NCBI RefSeq assembly: GCF_000298175.1
Contig: NZ_BAGZ01000018.1
Span: 1 to 64,000, forward strand
Length of the DNA stretch: 64,000 nt
DNA from: Austwickia chelonae NBRC 105200
Lineage (GTDB): Bacteria > Actinomycetota > Actinomycetes > Actinomycetales > Dermatophilaceae
Direction: 5' to 3'
Shown: positions 8,185 to 17,312 of the stretch, piece after piece
Layout of the letters: every line of letters starts with the position of its first letter
Position numbering within the stretch: position 1 is the first letter of the stretch
Notes under the pieces: model-generated
Seen by the model: the letters and a program-made list of their open reading frames with translations, nothing else
The model's database searches: none
What the model was told of the DNA's origin: nothing
Program-made: the position numbers and the translations under genes

Positions 8185-9026
8185 GCGACGGGGATGCGGG
8201 TCAGGGAGCGGCGGAGGATCCGGTCGACCAGGGTGGTCGGTAGTCGGTCCAGGAGTTCACGGCCTCGGTCGAGGCGCACCGGGTAGCGGGTTCTCGCCCT
8301 GCGTGCGGTGGCCGCGTGGAAGACGGCTTCGGCCAGGACGGAAGGGTCGGAGGCCTTGGCGTCTTCTTCTGCGACCCGTGCCCTGGCTGCGCGGGCCAGG
8401 GGTTTGAAGGGTGAGTCGTCGGGGACGGCGTCGAAGGTGGCGGTGATCCGGGAGGTCATCTCGGTGCGGAAGGGGCCGGGTTGCATGAGGGTGACGTCGA
8501 TGCCGACGAACATGAGTTCGCGTCGTAGTGCGTCGGCGTAGGCCTCGATGGCGTGTTTGCTCATGGCGTAGGCGCCGTTCATCGGCATGGCGTGTTGTCT
8601 GCCGGTCTCGGAACCGATGAGGATGATCCGCCCTCCTGCGCGTCGGACGAGTTGCCAGGAGGCCTGGATCGTGCGGTGGGTGCCGAGGACGTTGACGTCG
8701 AGGATGCGGTGGATGTTCTGGGTCGGGGTGTCCATGAGTGGGCCGATGCCGGTGACTCCGGCGAAGGTGGTGACGGCGTCGAGCCCGTGGGGTGTCCATT
8801 CCTCGATGCGGTGGAGTGCCTGGGTGACCGAGTCGTCCTGGGTGACGTCCATGTCCAGGGTGAGGATGTCGGCGGTGGTGCGGTTGCCGAGGTCGGGTGC
8901 GGTGAGGTCTGCGGCTGCGACGCGCCATCCTCCGGCGAGGAAGCGTTCGGCGGCGGCTGCGCCGAGTCCGCGGGCTGCTCCGGTGATGAGGATGGATCGG
9001 GTTCTGTTCTCCGGCGGGTCTTCCAC
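8181..9026 (-). CDS. short-chain dehydrogenase/reductase
   Basis: This is a 281-residue classical SDR with an NAD(P)-binding TGAARGLG near residues 16-23, a SETG catalytic serine region and a YAMSK catalytic Tyr/Lys pair, followed by the PGPFRTEM substrate-lid start. It is the first gene of the minus operon. The GTG at 9026 has no ribosome-binding site, but a TACGCT -10 box ends six bases before it, pointing to a leaderless transcript. The C-terminus (RILRRSLTRIP) is typical of SDRs of unknown substrate. Confidence 0.85.
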   Translation of the reverse strand: MEDPPENRTRSILITGAARGLGAAAAERFLAGGWRVAAADLTAPDLGNRTTADILTLDMDVTQDDSVTQALHRIEEWTPHGLDAVTTFAGVTGIGPLMDTPTQNIHRILDVNVLGTHRTIQASWQLVRRAGGRIILIGSETGRQHAMPMNGAYAMSKHAIEAYADALRRELMFVGIDVTLMQPGPFRTEMTSRITATFDAVPDDSPFKPLARAARARVAEEDAKASDPSVLAEAVFHAATARRARTRYPVRLDRGRELLDRLPTTLVDRILRRSLTRIPVA

Positions 9027-9032
9027 CCGGGG

Positions 9033-9038
9033 AGCGTA
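9033..9038 (-). promoter_or_regulatory. -10 box of a leaderless SDR transcript
   Basis: On the minus strand TACGCT is followed by six bases and then the GTG start at 9026. The same TANNNT-N6 layout recurs before other genes in this window. No strong -35 was seen. Confidence 0.45.
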
Positions 9039-9257
9039 CGACGGTTCTTCTCGGTGGCAGCGGGTTGTTCATCGGGTTTTTCGTGGTTCGGGCGGGGTGG
9101 CGGGTTTTCTGGGTGGGGGAGGCTTGGTGGGTTCCGGCCGGTGGGCGGCTTAAGGAGCATCCCCTTCCGGCTCACCAAATCGTTAGTGACACAATCGGAG
9201 TCGCGGGCAGCCCCCTTGCGGCGGGCGCCTTTTGGGGCACCCTATGGCCCGGCTTAG

Positions 9258-9276
9258 TTAGGCAAGCCTTACCTTA
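9258..9276. promoter_or_regulatory. IdeR/DtxR-type iron box
   Basis: The 19-mer matches the IdeR/DtxR consensus TWAGGTTAGSCTWACCTWA at 17 of 19 positions; only the two bases after TTAGG differ. It lies 102 bases upstream of the sulfur-transporter ATG and about 230 bases upstream of the divergent SDR operon. IdeR/DtxR represses iron-acquisition genes when Fe(II) is plentiful. Control of the adjacent operon is inferred. Confidence 0.65.
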
Positions 9277-9378
9277 GTGATGACGACGGCGTCAGTCCCC
9301 CACCCACCACCGACAGACGCCCACATCCGGCGTCCCTCGACGGTGGCCCCCAGGCACATCCACCACAAGGAGACACAG

Positions 9379-10818
9379 ATGCAGGCCCCGACGGAGAGCG
9401 AGGCCACACGCGTCTCGCCTGACGGGAACCTCGACCGCACACTGCGACCGCTCCCACCCTTCCGCAACCGCCACCAACCCCTCATCGGCGCCGGCGTCAT
9501 CATCGCCGCCTTCCTCTTAGGACTCCTCGCCAAAAAACCCGAGACCTTCGCCCTGTACATGGGCACCGGGCTGGCCCTCGGCTACATCCTGACCCGCAGC
9601 AGATTCGGCTTCGCCGGCGGCGTCAAACGGATCTACATGACCGGAGAAGGCAGCCTCTCCAAAGCACTCCTGCTGACCTTCGCGATCGCCGCCATCGTCA
9701 CCGCAGGAATCCACTGGGCCGCAGTACAGGACGGCGCCGTCGCAGCCTGGAACGCCGGACGCGGCGACAAAGTCATCCCCGGAACCCAGGTCATCCTCGA
9801 GATCGGCCTCCCACTGATCCTGGGCGGCGTCATCTTCGGTGCAGGCATGATCATGGCCGGCGGATGCGCCTCAGGCACCCTGGCCGACCTCGGCGAAGGC
9901 GCCGTACGCGTCCTCTTCTCCCTGCCCTTCTTCATCCTCGGCTCCATCCCCGGCCACTGGCTCCGAGCCGTGATGACCGACAGCCCCGTCGGCACCGGAG
10001 TACGCGTCTACCTCCCCGACCACCTGGGCTACTCCGGAGCAGTGATCGCCACCCTGCTCGGCCTGATGGGCCTGTGGATCCTCGTCCGACGCTACGAGCA
10101 GTACCGCAAGCGCGAAGGCTACTACCAGGTCGAACAATGGGACGCCGACGAACGGTACATCCCGCAGGAAGACACCGGAAAACCGTTCCGATTCTTCAGC
10201 GCCCGCACATACCACCACCTCATGGTCACCCGGTGGGACTTCCGCACCGGCGGCATCCTGCTGGCCTTCATGTTCCTGTTCATCCTCATCACCACCAAGA
10301 AGTCCTGGGGAGTGACCAGCGCCTTCACCGTGTGGGCCGTCGCCTTCCTCGACCTCTTCGGAGTCCACATCACCCACCCGTCCTTCGCCTCGATCAACGC
10401 CTCGGCAGCCGGTGGCCTGCTGAACCACAGCGGTTCGGTGCGCGACGTCGGCATCATCTTCGGTTCGGCCTGCGCCCTGCTCCTCGCCGGGCGTTTCCGC
10501 CTCGACACGAAATTCTCCAAGGTCGACGCCTTCACCTACGCCGTCGGCGGCCTCTTCATGGGCATCGGCGCACGCCTCGCCGGCGGCTGCAATATCGGTG
10601 CGCTGTTCTCCGGCATCGGCAACCTCTCCCTGTCCGGGTGGGTCTTCGGTGTCGCACTGTTCGCCGGCGGCATCCTCGCCCTCAAGTTCTTCCACGGCCG
10701 GATCAACCTGGTCGGCCCAGAACGTCACACCCTGCCCCCCAACTACCCGCCCGTCCCGTCCGTCGAAGAGACCTCCGGCGCGAAAGACGTGCCTGCCTCG
10801 AAAGGAACCAGCGCATGA
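9379..10818 (+). CDS. YeeE/YedE (TsuA)-family sulfur-compound transporter
   Basis: This is a 479-residue membrane protein of the Sulf_transp family, whose characterised member TsuA imports thiosulfate. Two internal repeats carry the hallmark cysteine motifs GGCASGTL in the first half and GGCNIGAL in the second. Start: ATG 9379 is preceded by AAGGAG at a good distance, so the in-frame GTG 9277 directly after the iron box is unlikely. The stop overlaps the next gene by four bases. The partner is a CoA-disulfide/persulfide reductase, so the operon probably imports and reduces a sulfane-sulfur compound. Confidence 0.88.
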   Translation: MQAPTESEATRVSPDGNLDRTLRPLPPFRNRHQPLIGAGVIIAAFLLGLLAKKPETFALYMGTGLALGYILTRSRFGFAGGVKRIYMTGEGSLSKALLLTFAIAAIVTAGIHWAAVQDGAVAAWNAGRGDKVIPGTQVILEIGLPLILGGVIFGAGMIMAGGCASGTLADLGEGAVRVLFSLPFFILGSIPGHWLRAVMTDSPVGTGVRVYLPDHLGYSGAVIATLLGLMGLWILVRRYEQYRKREGYYQVEQWDADERYIPQEDTGKPFRFFSARTYHHLMVTRWDFRTGGILLAFMFLFILITTKKSWGVTSAFTVWAVAFLDLFGVHITHPSFASINASAAGGLLNHSGSVRDVGIIFGSACALLLAGRFRLDTKFSKVDAFTYAVGGLFMGIGARLAGGCNIGALFSGIGNLSLSGWVFGVALFAGGILALKFFHGRINLVGPERHTLPPNYPPVPSVEETSGAKDVPASKGTSA

Positions 10819-12503
10819 GCAAGAAGATCGTGGTCGTCGGCGGAGTCGCCGGCGGCATGTCCTTCGCCGCCCGCTGCCGACGACTCGACCCCACCGCCGA
10901 GATCGTCGTCTTCGAACGCGGACGTGACGTCTCCTTCTCCAACTGCGCACTGCCCTTCCACCTGTCAGGCATCGTCGAAGAAGCGTCCAGCCTGGTCCTG
11001 GTCACCCCGGAGACCTTCCGCCTGCGGTACAACCTCGACGTGCGCCCCCGCCACGAAGTGGTCTCCATCGACCGTGAGGCCAAGAAGGTGACGGTCCGGA
11101 AGGTCGACGACGGCACCGAATTCGAAGAGGCGTACGACGTCCTGTGCCTGTCCCCGGGGGCGAACCCGATCATCCCCGACATCCCGGGCAAGGACGCTGA
11201 CAATGTCCACGTCGTCCGCAATGTCGTCGACATCGAACGTCTCAAGCCTGCCTGCGATGCCGCGGACGAGATCGCCGTGATCGGTGGCGGGTTCATCGGC
11301 CTGGAAGTGATGGAGAACCTCCGGCTGGCCGGTAAGAAGGTCACCCTCGTCGAAGCCGCCGACCAGGTGATGCTGCGCCTCGACGCCGACATCGTCCAAC
11401 TGCTGCACCGCGAGATCCACGACCAAGGCGTCGACCTCGTCCTGGGTGACGCGATCTCCGGCATCGACGGCGACACCATCACCCTGGCCTCCGGACGCAC
11501 CGTCACCGCCCAGACCGTCGTCATGGCGATCGGTGTCACCCCGGAGACCACCCTCGCCCGCGCAGCCGGACTCGACATCGGCACCACCGGTGGTATCAAG
11601 GTCGACCACAACTACCTCACCAGCGACCCCTCGATCTACGCGGTCGGCGACGCGGTGGAGGAATTCGGGAGGCTCACCGGGAAACCGATGCGGCTGGCCC
11701 TGGCCGGCCCGGCCCAACGGCAGGCCCGCGCCGCCGCCGACCACGTCCACGGCCGGTACAACCGGCGCACCGGAGTACTCGGATCGAGCGTCCTGCAGGT
11801 CTTCGACCTGACCGCGGCGTCCACCGGACTCAACGAGGCCGAATGCGCGGCCCAGGGCCTGAACTTCGACTCGATCTACTACATCAACGCCGAGAAGGTC
11901 GGCCTGATGCCGACGTCGACCCCGCTGCACCTGAAACTGATCTACGAAGTGCCCACCGGACGGGTCCTGGGCGCCCAGGCCGTCGGAAAACACGGCGTGG
12001 ACAAGCGGATCGACGTGGTCGCCGCGCTGCTCATGCAGGGCATCACCGTGCACGATCTCGCCGAACTGGAACTGTGCTACTCGCCGCTGTACAGCACCGC
12101 GAAAGACATCCTCAACATGGCCGGATTGGTGGCCACCAACCAGCTCAACGGTGAGATCCGGCAGGTCAAGCACCGAGACATCCGCCGGCTCATCGACGAA
12201 GGCGCCACCATCATCGACGTCCGTGAACCCGACGAGTACGACCTGGGCCACATCAAGGGTGCGTTGAACATCCCGTTCAGCCAGTTCCGCGACCGGCTCG
12301 ACGAGATCCCTGCCGACCGTCCGGTGTACCTGCACTGCCGGATCGGTCACCGCTCCTACTACGTGACCCGTGAACTGAACCAGATCGGCTTCCCCGAAGC
12401 GGTGAACGTGAACGGCGCCTTCCTCGGGTTGAGCAATTTCGAGTACTTCCACGACGTGGTGGGCCAGCGCGAGCGAGTGGTGACCGATTACAACTTCAGT
12501 TGA
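10815..12503 (+). CDS. CoA-disulfide/CoA-persulfide reductase with C-terminal rhodanese domain
   Basis: This is a 562-residue flavoprotein of the Npsr/CoADR family. The N-terminal FAD motif VVGGVAGGMSFAAR, the single redox cysteine in SFSNCALPFHLSG, the NAD-binding VIGGGFIGLEVMENL and the FAD motif YAVGDAVE are all present. A rhodanese domain follows from about residue 460, with active-site loop HCRIGHRS. Family members reduce CoA disulfide, CoA persulfide or polysulfide with NADH/NADPH. It is translationally coupled to the sulfur transporter upstream, consistent with handling imported sulfane sulfur. Confidence 0.9.
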   Translation: MSKKIVVVGGVAGGMSFAARCRRLDPTAEIVVFERGRDVSFSNCALPFHLSGIVEEASSLVLVTPETFRLRYNLDVRPRHEVVSIDREAKKVTVRKVDDGTEFEEAYDVLCLSPGANPIIPDIPGKDADNVHVVRNVVDIERLKPACDAADEIAVIGGGFIGLEVMENLRLAGKKVTLVEAADQVMLRLDADIVQLLHREIHDQGVDLVLGDAISGIDGDTITLASGRTVTAQTVVMAIGVTPETTLARAAGLDIGTTGGIKVDHNYLTSDPSIYAVGDAVEEFGRLTGKPMRLALAGPAQRQARAAADHVHGRYNRRTGVLGSSVLQVFDLTAASTGLNEAECAAQGLNFDSIYYINAEKVGLMPTSTPLHLKLIYEVPTGRVLGAQAVGKHGVDKRIDVVAALLMQGITVHDLAELELCYSPLYSTAKDILNMAGLVATNQLNGEIRQVKHRDIRRLIDEGATIIDVREPDEYDLGHIKGALNIPFSQFRDRLDEIPADRPVYLHCRIGHRSYYVTRELNQIGFPEAVNVNGAFLGLSNFEYFHDVVGQRERVVTDYNFS

Positions 12504-12567
12504 GACGAGACCGGTCGACTCCGGGGAGGCCACCCATCGGCTGACACGGGTCGACGTCGTCGCCCTG

Positions 12568-13869
12568 GTGGTGGGCGCGATCATCGGTTGGGGTTCGTTC
12601 ACCCTGCCGGGGTCGCGCTTCCTCCAGAGCTCAGGGGTCGTCGACACGGCGATCGGGTTGGGCATCGGCGCCGTGCTGATGGTGTTCATCCAGACCGGTT
12701 ACCACGTGATGATGGTGCATCACGGCGACGAGGGTGGCGAGTTCAGCTACGCCTACAAGCATCTCGGGCCGGGGGTCGGTTTCGCGGTCGGTTGGTCGTT
12801 GCTGTTGGCGTACATCAGTCTCGTCGGGTTGAACGGGACGGCGTTCGTGCTGGTTCTCAAACGCGTCTTCGGTGAGGCCGTCTCGATCGGCTATCTCTAC
12901 TCGGTGGCCGGTTACCCGGTGTACGCCTCGGATGTGGTGATCGCCAGCGCCATCATGATCGTGTTCGCCTGGTTGAACATCCGCGGGTTGCGGGGGAGCG
13001 CCCGCGCTCAGAACGTCCTCGTTCTGGGGCTGGTCGCCAATGTCGTCGTCGTCTTCGTCCTGATGTTCTTCCTGGTGGATCTGGACCCGTTCACCCGGAG
13101 CTATCTGGACGGGTGGTCGGTGTCGTGGGGGCGGGTCGGAAGTGTGGTCGCGATCGTCCCTTTCTTGTTCGTCGGTTTCGACGTGATCCCTCAGGTCTCC
13201 CGGGATCTGGGGTTCGCGCCGGGCATGGCCAGTCGGTTCGCCGTCCTCGGTATCGCCTTGGGTTCGTTGTTGTATGCCGCGTTGAACACCCTGACGGGGA
13301 TGGTGTTCTCCCCCGAACAGGTGTCCGCGGTGACCTGGCCGACCGGCGCCGCTGTACAGGCCGTCCTGGGGCCGGTCGGTCTGGGCGCGTTGATCCTGGC
13401 CTTGGCCGGCGCGGTGATGGGCGGCATCAACGCTTTCATGTTGTCCTCGGGCAAGTTGGCGGCGTCGCTGGCCAACCATCGTTTCCTGCCCGCGCAGTTC
13501 CTGCGTCGTAATCAGGCGGGGGTGCACGACCGGGCTGTGCTCTTGGCGTTGGGGATCGGGTTGATCGCGCCGTGGGCCGGACGCGAAGTGGTCAATTACA
13601 TCGTCAACATGTGTTCGGTGCTGGCCGGGGTCGCTTATCTGTCGACCTGTCTGATCTCGACCCGGGTGGGTGACGGCGCTGAACGGTGGCGTGCTGTGGT
13701 CGGTGTGTTGGCGTCACTGGTCTTCTTGATGTTGTTGCTGTTGCCTGGCTCGCCGGGTCGGCTGGGTTCGACCGAGTTCGTCGCGCTGGCCGTATGGGTG
13801 GCGGCGGGTGTCGTGGTCTATCTGGCGCGTCGCCGGCAGGCCTGGTTGGGGCCGATCGACGAGGGGTGA
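12568..13869 (+). CDS. APC-family amino-acid permease
   Basis: This is a membrane protein of about 433 residues with roughly 12 membrane segments. The conserved first helix VGAIIGWGSFTLPG matches APC superfamily amino-acid/polyamine transporters. The true start is unclear: GTG 12568 has no Shine-Dalgarno. The conserved reading frame continues upstream (LTRVDVVALVV), where the only start-like codon is CTG at 12541, eleven bases after a GGGGAGG. The gene follows the persulfide reductase closely and may be the third gene of that operon. Substrate unknown; cystine or another sulfur amino acid would fit but is speculation. Confidence 0.8.
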   Translation: MVGAIIGWGSFTLPGSRFLQSSGVVDTAIGLGIGAVLMVFIQTGYHVMMVHHGDEGGEFSYAYKHLGPGVGFAVGWSLLLAYISLVGLNGTAFVLVLKRVFGEAVSIGYLYSVAGYPVYASDVVIASAIMIVFAWLNIRGLRGSARAQNVLVLGLVANVVVVFVLMFFLVDLDPFTRSYLDGWSVSWGRVGSVVAIVPFLFVGFDVIPQVSRDLGFAPGMASRFAVLGIALGSLLYAALNTLTGMVFSPEQVSAVTWPTGAAVQAVLGPVGLGALILALAGAVMGGINAFMLSSGKLAASLANHRFLPAQFLRRNQAGVHDRAVLLALGIGLIAPWAGREVVNYIVNMCSVLAGVAYLSTCLISTRVGDGAERWRAVVGVLASLVFLMLLLLPGSPGRLGSTEFVALAVWVAAGVVVYLARRRQAWLGPIDEG

Positions 13870-13973
13870 ACTGTGGCCTCATCGTCCACAGCTGTGAACT
13901 GCGTGGTGTCGTCACGAATCATCTGGCAGAAGAACGGAACCGATTAACACAGGTTTAGATGGGTGACAGTCCT

Positions 13974-14035
13974 CCCTGCGCGGGTGCAGGGTTACCAAGA
14001 CCACTCTGCGAACACCATTCGGTTTGGTCTTTTTT
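13974..14035 (+). terminator. hairpins and T-run after the APC permease gene
   Basis: The 368-base gap 13870-14237 holds a CCCTGC/GCAGGG hairpin (13974-13991). After it comes an AAGACC/GGTCTT pair (13997-14002, 14026-14031) ending in a run of six T, a plausible rho-independent terminator with a long loop. The remainder is noticeably AT-richer than the flanks and presumably contains the promoter of the next gene. No coding sequence was recognised. Confidence 0.5.
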
Positions 14036-14237
14036 CTGCATGATGGCTGGGTGCCGGGGCATACCACGCGACACATCGTTGATGACGACGAAGGTTGTTG
14101 CGCTGTAGTCAAACCGCTGTCAAGGCTGTAGCTGTGACGCAGGTGACACATAGCTATTGGCGCCGTATTGAGCCTGATGTCAGTCAGGAGCTACACCACT
14201 ATTCCACAGCTAGATCCTTTGGCATGAGGAGTTGAAA

Positions 14238-15623
14238 GTGGCAAATAGACATGCATGGCATTTCGGACTATTTGCAAGTGAATTAGCAGGCTCGCTCGGC
14301 CTTCAGATTTCTCTTTTTATCATACCTTTGGCAGCCATCAAGGTGTTCGATGCGAACCCTATTCAGATCGCTACCTTGAATGTATTGGACTCAGTTGCCG
14401 CGCTGGCTTTCGGCCTGATACTCGGTCACGCGGTCGACAGTTTTGGTGGCGCACTGACTATCACAATAGCAAATATTGCCCGGGCCGTGGCCTGCATTAT
14501 GGTAACCGTGTCGCTACTGTGGAGTGCACACATCTACTACTTATTCGCTGGCATGTTCGTTCTCGGAATTTCTTCGCTGATGAACGATGCAGGAGTCAGC
14601 GCAGCAGTAGTCCAGTTTGCGGGACGGTCACCGCATTCCCTGAATCGCTTAAACGCTTTACTGCGGGGGTCTGCCGTGGTAGCTAATACAGGCGGGCCAG
14701 GTATTGCCGGCGCATTACTTCTTGCCGGGGGCTTCGCCGCCGCGACTTTTGTAGGCGCACTGTCATTCACTCTTGCCGCTGGCTGTGGCCTCCTTGCTTG
14801 GAGGGTGGGACGTAGCCGCTTCGAGATACTTTCCCCTTCCATGGCTCTGGCGACCAGATCTCAGCCAGAGCCTTTGGATCCCAGCCCTTCTGCTGGTGGA
14901 TCTGCACCATCGACGCTACCCGGGAGCACAACGTTTCAGGACGCAGGACCTGCTGTCGAAACATCTTCCTCGATGTCACGCGATGAGAACAGGAAGGCGC
15001 GCTCGATACTCGCAGGCCTTTCCTTCATCTGGCGGCATGGAGCACTCCGTCCCCTCACCACCTCATCTCTGCAATTCAATTTTTTCAGCGCCATATTTCA
15101 GGCAGTATTTTTATTATATTGCGTACGCACCCTGAGCCTCACCAGTACAGATTTAGCGATGATCGGAATGGCGGCAGGCGCCGGAGGGTTGCTCGGGAGT
15201 ATCCTCGCGACATTTCGCCTTATTGGCGATCATGCCAGGAGGTCATATGCGATGTCTCTCATGGTTCCAGGGGGCAGCATTGCACTGATGCTGGTGGCAC
15301 AGCTTGCCGGAACGGCATTTTCCCGCATATTTCTGGTAGCCATCGCTGAATTTTTATTCAGCCTGTCCATGGTCGTTTGTATTGTTCTTTTCAATACGCA
15401 AAGACAAGTCGAAAGCCCAGAGGGGTTGTTGGGACAGGTAGCAGCCGCTGAACGTGTCATTGCGCTCGGCGGTGAATTGCCAGGTGCCGCACTGGGAGGC
15501 TTCCTGGGAAGCACGGTTTCCCTTGAGGCTTCCTTGATGGTGGGCGCCGTAGGCATGATGCTCTCCGCGGTATGGGTGTGGACGATGGGCCCATGGAGCA
15601 ATAGCACTGTGGGCAGCGACTAA
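14238..15623 (+). CDS. MFS transporter of low GC content
   Basis: This is a 461-residue major-facilitator protein with about ten to twelve hydrophobic segments. A loop of about 60 residues in the middle (from the RVGRSRFEIL segment to NRKARSI) is rich in Ser, Pro and acidic residues. The overall pattern resembles MFS drug/macrolide exporters. GTG at 14238 is placed six bases after GAGGAG; TTG 14232 abuts that site and is less likely. Codon use is much less GC-biased than surrounding genes, with many A/T third positions, which suggests recent acquisition. No functional partner lies beside it. Confidence 0.75.
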   Translation: MANRHAWHFGLFASELAGSLGLQISLFIIPLAAIKVFDANPIQIATLNVLDSVAALAFGLILGHAVDSFGGALTITIANIARAVACIMVTVSLLWSAHIYYLFAGMFVLGISSLMNDAGVSAAVVQFAGRSPHSLNRLNALLRGSAVVANTGGPGIAGALLLAGGFAAATFVGALSFTLAAGCGLLAWRVGRSRFEILSPSMALATRSQPEPLDPSPSAGGSAPSTLPGSTTFQDAGPAVETSSSMSRDENRKARSILAGLSFIWRHGALRPLTTSSLQFNFFSAIFQAVFLLYCVRTLSLTSTDLAMIGMAAGAGGLLGSILATFRLIGDHARRSYAMSLMVPGGSIALMLVAQLAGTAFSRIFLVAIAEFLFSLSMVVCIVLFNTQRQVESPEGLLGQVAAAERVIALGGELPGAALGGFLGSTVSLEASLMVGAVGMMLSAVWVWTMGPWSNSTVGSD

Positions 15624-15759
15624 GCAGACGTTGAGTTTGAAAAGGGATCGAGCAGGACTGGGTACACGGATGTTCAAGGCCGTGTATCAGCTGATCCACG
15701 GTGCAGCCCGCCGCCGCGACACCCCTTCCCGGGACGACTGGGTTCGGTCGAGTTTGTCG

Positions 15760-15786
15760 CCCGACCTCGTGGGTGACGAGGTCGGG
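15760..15786. terminator. strong hairpin after the MFS gene
   Basis: A perfect 10-bp stem CCCGACCTCG/CGAGGTCGGG with a 7-base loop lies about 135 bases downstream of the MFS stop. There is no U-run, so it may be a weak terminator or another structural element. Confidence 0.4.
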
Positions 15787-15801
15787 TCCCGGGCACCTGG
15801 A

Positions 15802-15839
15802 TGATCAGTTTGCGCCGAAATGATCATTGCGGGTGATCA
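15802..15839. repeat. three TGATCA repeats upstream of the VOC gene
   Basis: The palindromic hexamer TGATCA occurs at 15802-15807, 15821-15826 and 15834-15839, the last two as TGATCATT. They sit just before the VOC-family start and could be operator half-sites. No regulator is identified. Confidence 0.35.
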
Positions 15840-15861
15840 TTCGGGCAGCAACGATGGGCGG

Positions 15862-16266
15862 ATGACAACGACTGGAGCATCTGCCGTCACTTTCGATCAT
15901 GCCGGGCTGTATGTCGTCGATCTCGAACGATCGCGCATTTTCTTCCAGACCTATTTCGGCGCCATCGCCAACGCTGGCTACCACAATCCGCGGACCGGGC
16001 TCCGCACCTACTTCCTGACGTTCGGCGATCAGGCGCGGTTGGAGATCATGACTCGTCCGGATATCGACGTGCCGATGGGCGAACGCCAGCTCGGTTGGCA
16101 TCATGTCGCCTTCACCCTCGGGTCACGGACTGCTGTGGACGAGAAGGTAGCCCGTCTGGCCGCGGACGGTTACGAGGTGGCGGACGGTCCTCGAGTCACC
16201 GGTGACGGCTACTACGAGGCTGTAGTGCTGGACCACGAAGGGAACAGAATCGAGCTGGTGGCCTGA
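15862..16266 (+). CDS. VOC (glyoxalase/bleomycin-resistance) superfamily protein
   Basis: This is a 134-residue single-domain protein with the beta-alpha-beta-beta-beta layout of the vicinal oxygen chelate family. It opens with FDHAGLYVVDLERSRIFFQTYFG, has GWHHVAFTLG in the centre and ends DHEGNRIELVA, giving His and Glu candidates for metal binding (the H of FDHAG, HH and E of IELVA). Members include lactoylglutathione lyases, dioxygenases and resistance proteins. The substrate is unknown. ATG 15862 gives the usual family length; an ATG at 15820 would add 14 residues. Confidence 0.8.
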   Translation: MTTTGASAVTFDHAGLYVVDLERSRIFFQTYFGAIANAGYHNPRTGLRTYFLTFGDQARLEIMTRPDIDVPMGERQLGWHHVAFTLGSRTAVDEKVARLAADGYEVADGPRVTGDGYYEAVVLDHEGNRIELVA

Positions 16267-16311
16267 CCAGGGCTGTGCGAGGCCCGGCCGGACCGCAAAC
16301 TACCTGATGGT

Positions 16312-17301
16312 TCAGGTGGCCGCCGCGGCCTGGCCGGTGAGCACCGGCGCAGCGGCGCTCGTACGACGGTTCTGCGCGACAAGCACGAGTGCCAGCCCGA
16401 CCACGAACCAGGCGCACAGGACCAGCAGGGGCCGGTTCGCGCCGGCGCCGTCGAAGTATGCCGCGCTGCGCAGTAACTGGCTGCCTGCGCCCGGCGGCAG
16501 CGCCTGCCCGAGTCCTTGCCAGGGCTGGGCGAGGAACTCGGGTGCGCTGGCCGCGCCGGACAACGGGTTGCCGAGCAGGACGATGGTCGCCGCGCCGAGG
16601 CCGAGGCCGGGCGTACCGGCGAGTGAGTTCAGGCCGAGCAGTAGCGCGGAGGAGGCGGCGATGGCCAGGGTCATCGCTCCGGCTTCGAGTGCCCAGTTGC
16701 CGCCGAGGACGCCGTACCAGTGCAGTAGCGAGACGAGAGTCGCGCCCAGGGCGGCGGCGGTGCCGAGGACCCAGGCCAGTTGGGTCCAGCGTCCGCGGAC
16801 GAGCCGGGTGAAGGCGATGACCGGAACGATCGCGCCGATGACCAGGGGCAGCATCGTGGCTGCCAGTCCTGCGCCGCGGGAGTCGTTCTCGGGGAGGGGT
16901 ACGACGGTTTTCACCGGGATCTCGCGTCCGGTGGTTCGGCTGAGGCCTGCGGCCATCGAGGTCAGCGTTTGGGCCACGACGGGGCTTGCTGCGGGTGCGG
17001 TCAGCACTGTGGCGCCGGTGGGGGATGCGGTGATCCCGCCGTACACCTCTCGGGCGCGGATGGCGGTGGCGAGTGCGGTCTCGTCGGGGTACGGGGTGAC
17101 GGTGAAGGCTCCGGGGGCTGTCTGGTTGAGGCGGGTGGTGATCTGCGCTGTTGCGGGCGCGGGTCCGGTGACACCGATCGGGACGTCGTGGGGGGAGCTT
17201 TTGACGGCGGGAAGTGCGAACGCGCTGAGGACGAGGCCCATCAGGAGGGTCAGGCCGACGATGACGGCGATCGGGTGGGGTGTGTGGGTGTGGTCAGACA
17301 C
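16312..17301 (-). CDS. ABC-2/YhgE-like membrane protein
   Basis: This is a 329-residue protein. One N-terminal membrane helix is followed by an extracytoplasmic region of about 120 residues and then five hydrophobic segments, the arrangement of YhgE/Pip (DUF3533)-type and ABC-2 permease-like proteins. GTG 17301 follows an AAAGGAG ribosome-binding site. It is divergent from a TetR gene with operator-like repeats between them, so it is probably an exporter-like protein induced by the TetR ligand. No ATPase is adjacent. Confidence 0.7.
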   Translation of the reverse strand: MSDHTHTPHPIAVIVGLTLLMGLVLSAFALPAVKSSPHDVPIGVTGPAPATAQITTRLNQTAPGAFTVTPYPDETALATAIRAREVYGGITASPTGATVLTAPAASPVVAQTLTSMAAGLSRTTGREIPVKTVVPLPENDSRGAGLAATMLPLVIGAIVPVIAFTRLVRGRWTQLAWVLGTAAALGATLVSLLHWYGVLGGNWALEAGAMTLAIAASSALLLGLNSLAGTPGLGLGAATIVLLGNPLSGAASAPEFLAQPWQGLGQALPPGAGSQLLRSAAYFDGAGANRPLLVLCAWFVVGLALVLVAQNRRTSAAAPVLTGQAAAAT

Positions 17302-17312
17302 GATCGACTCCT

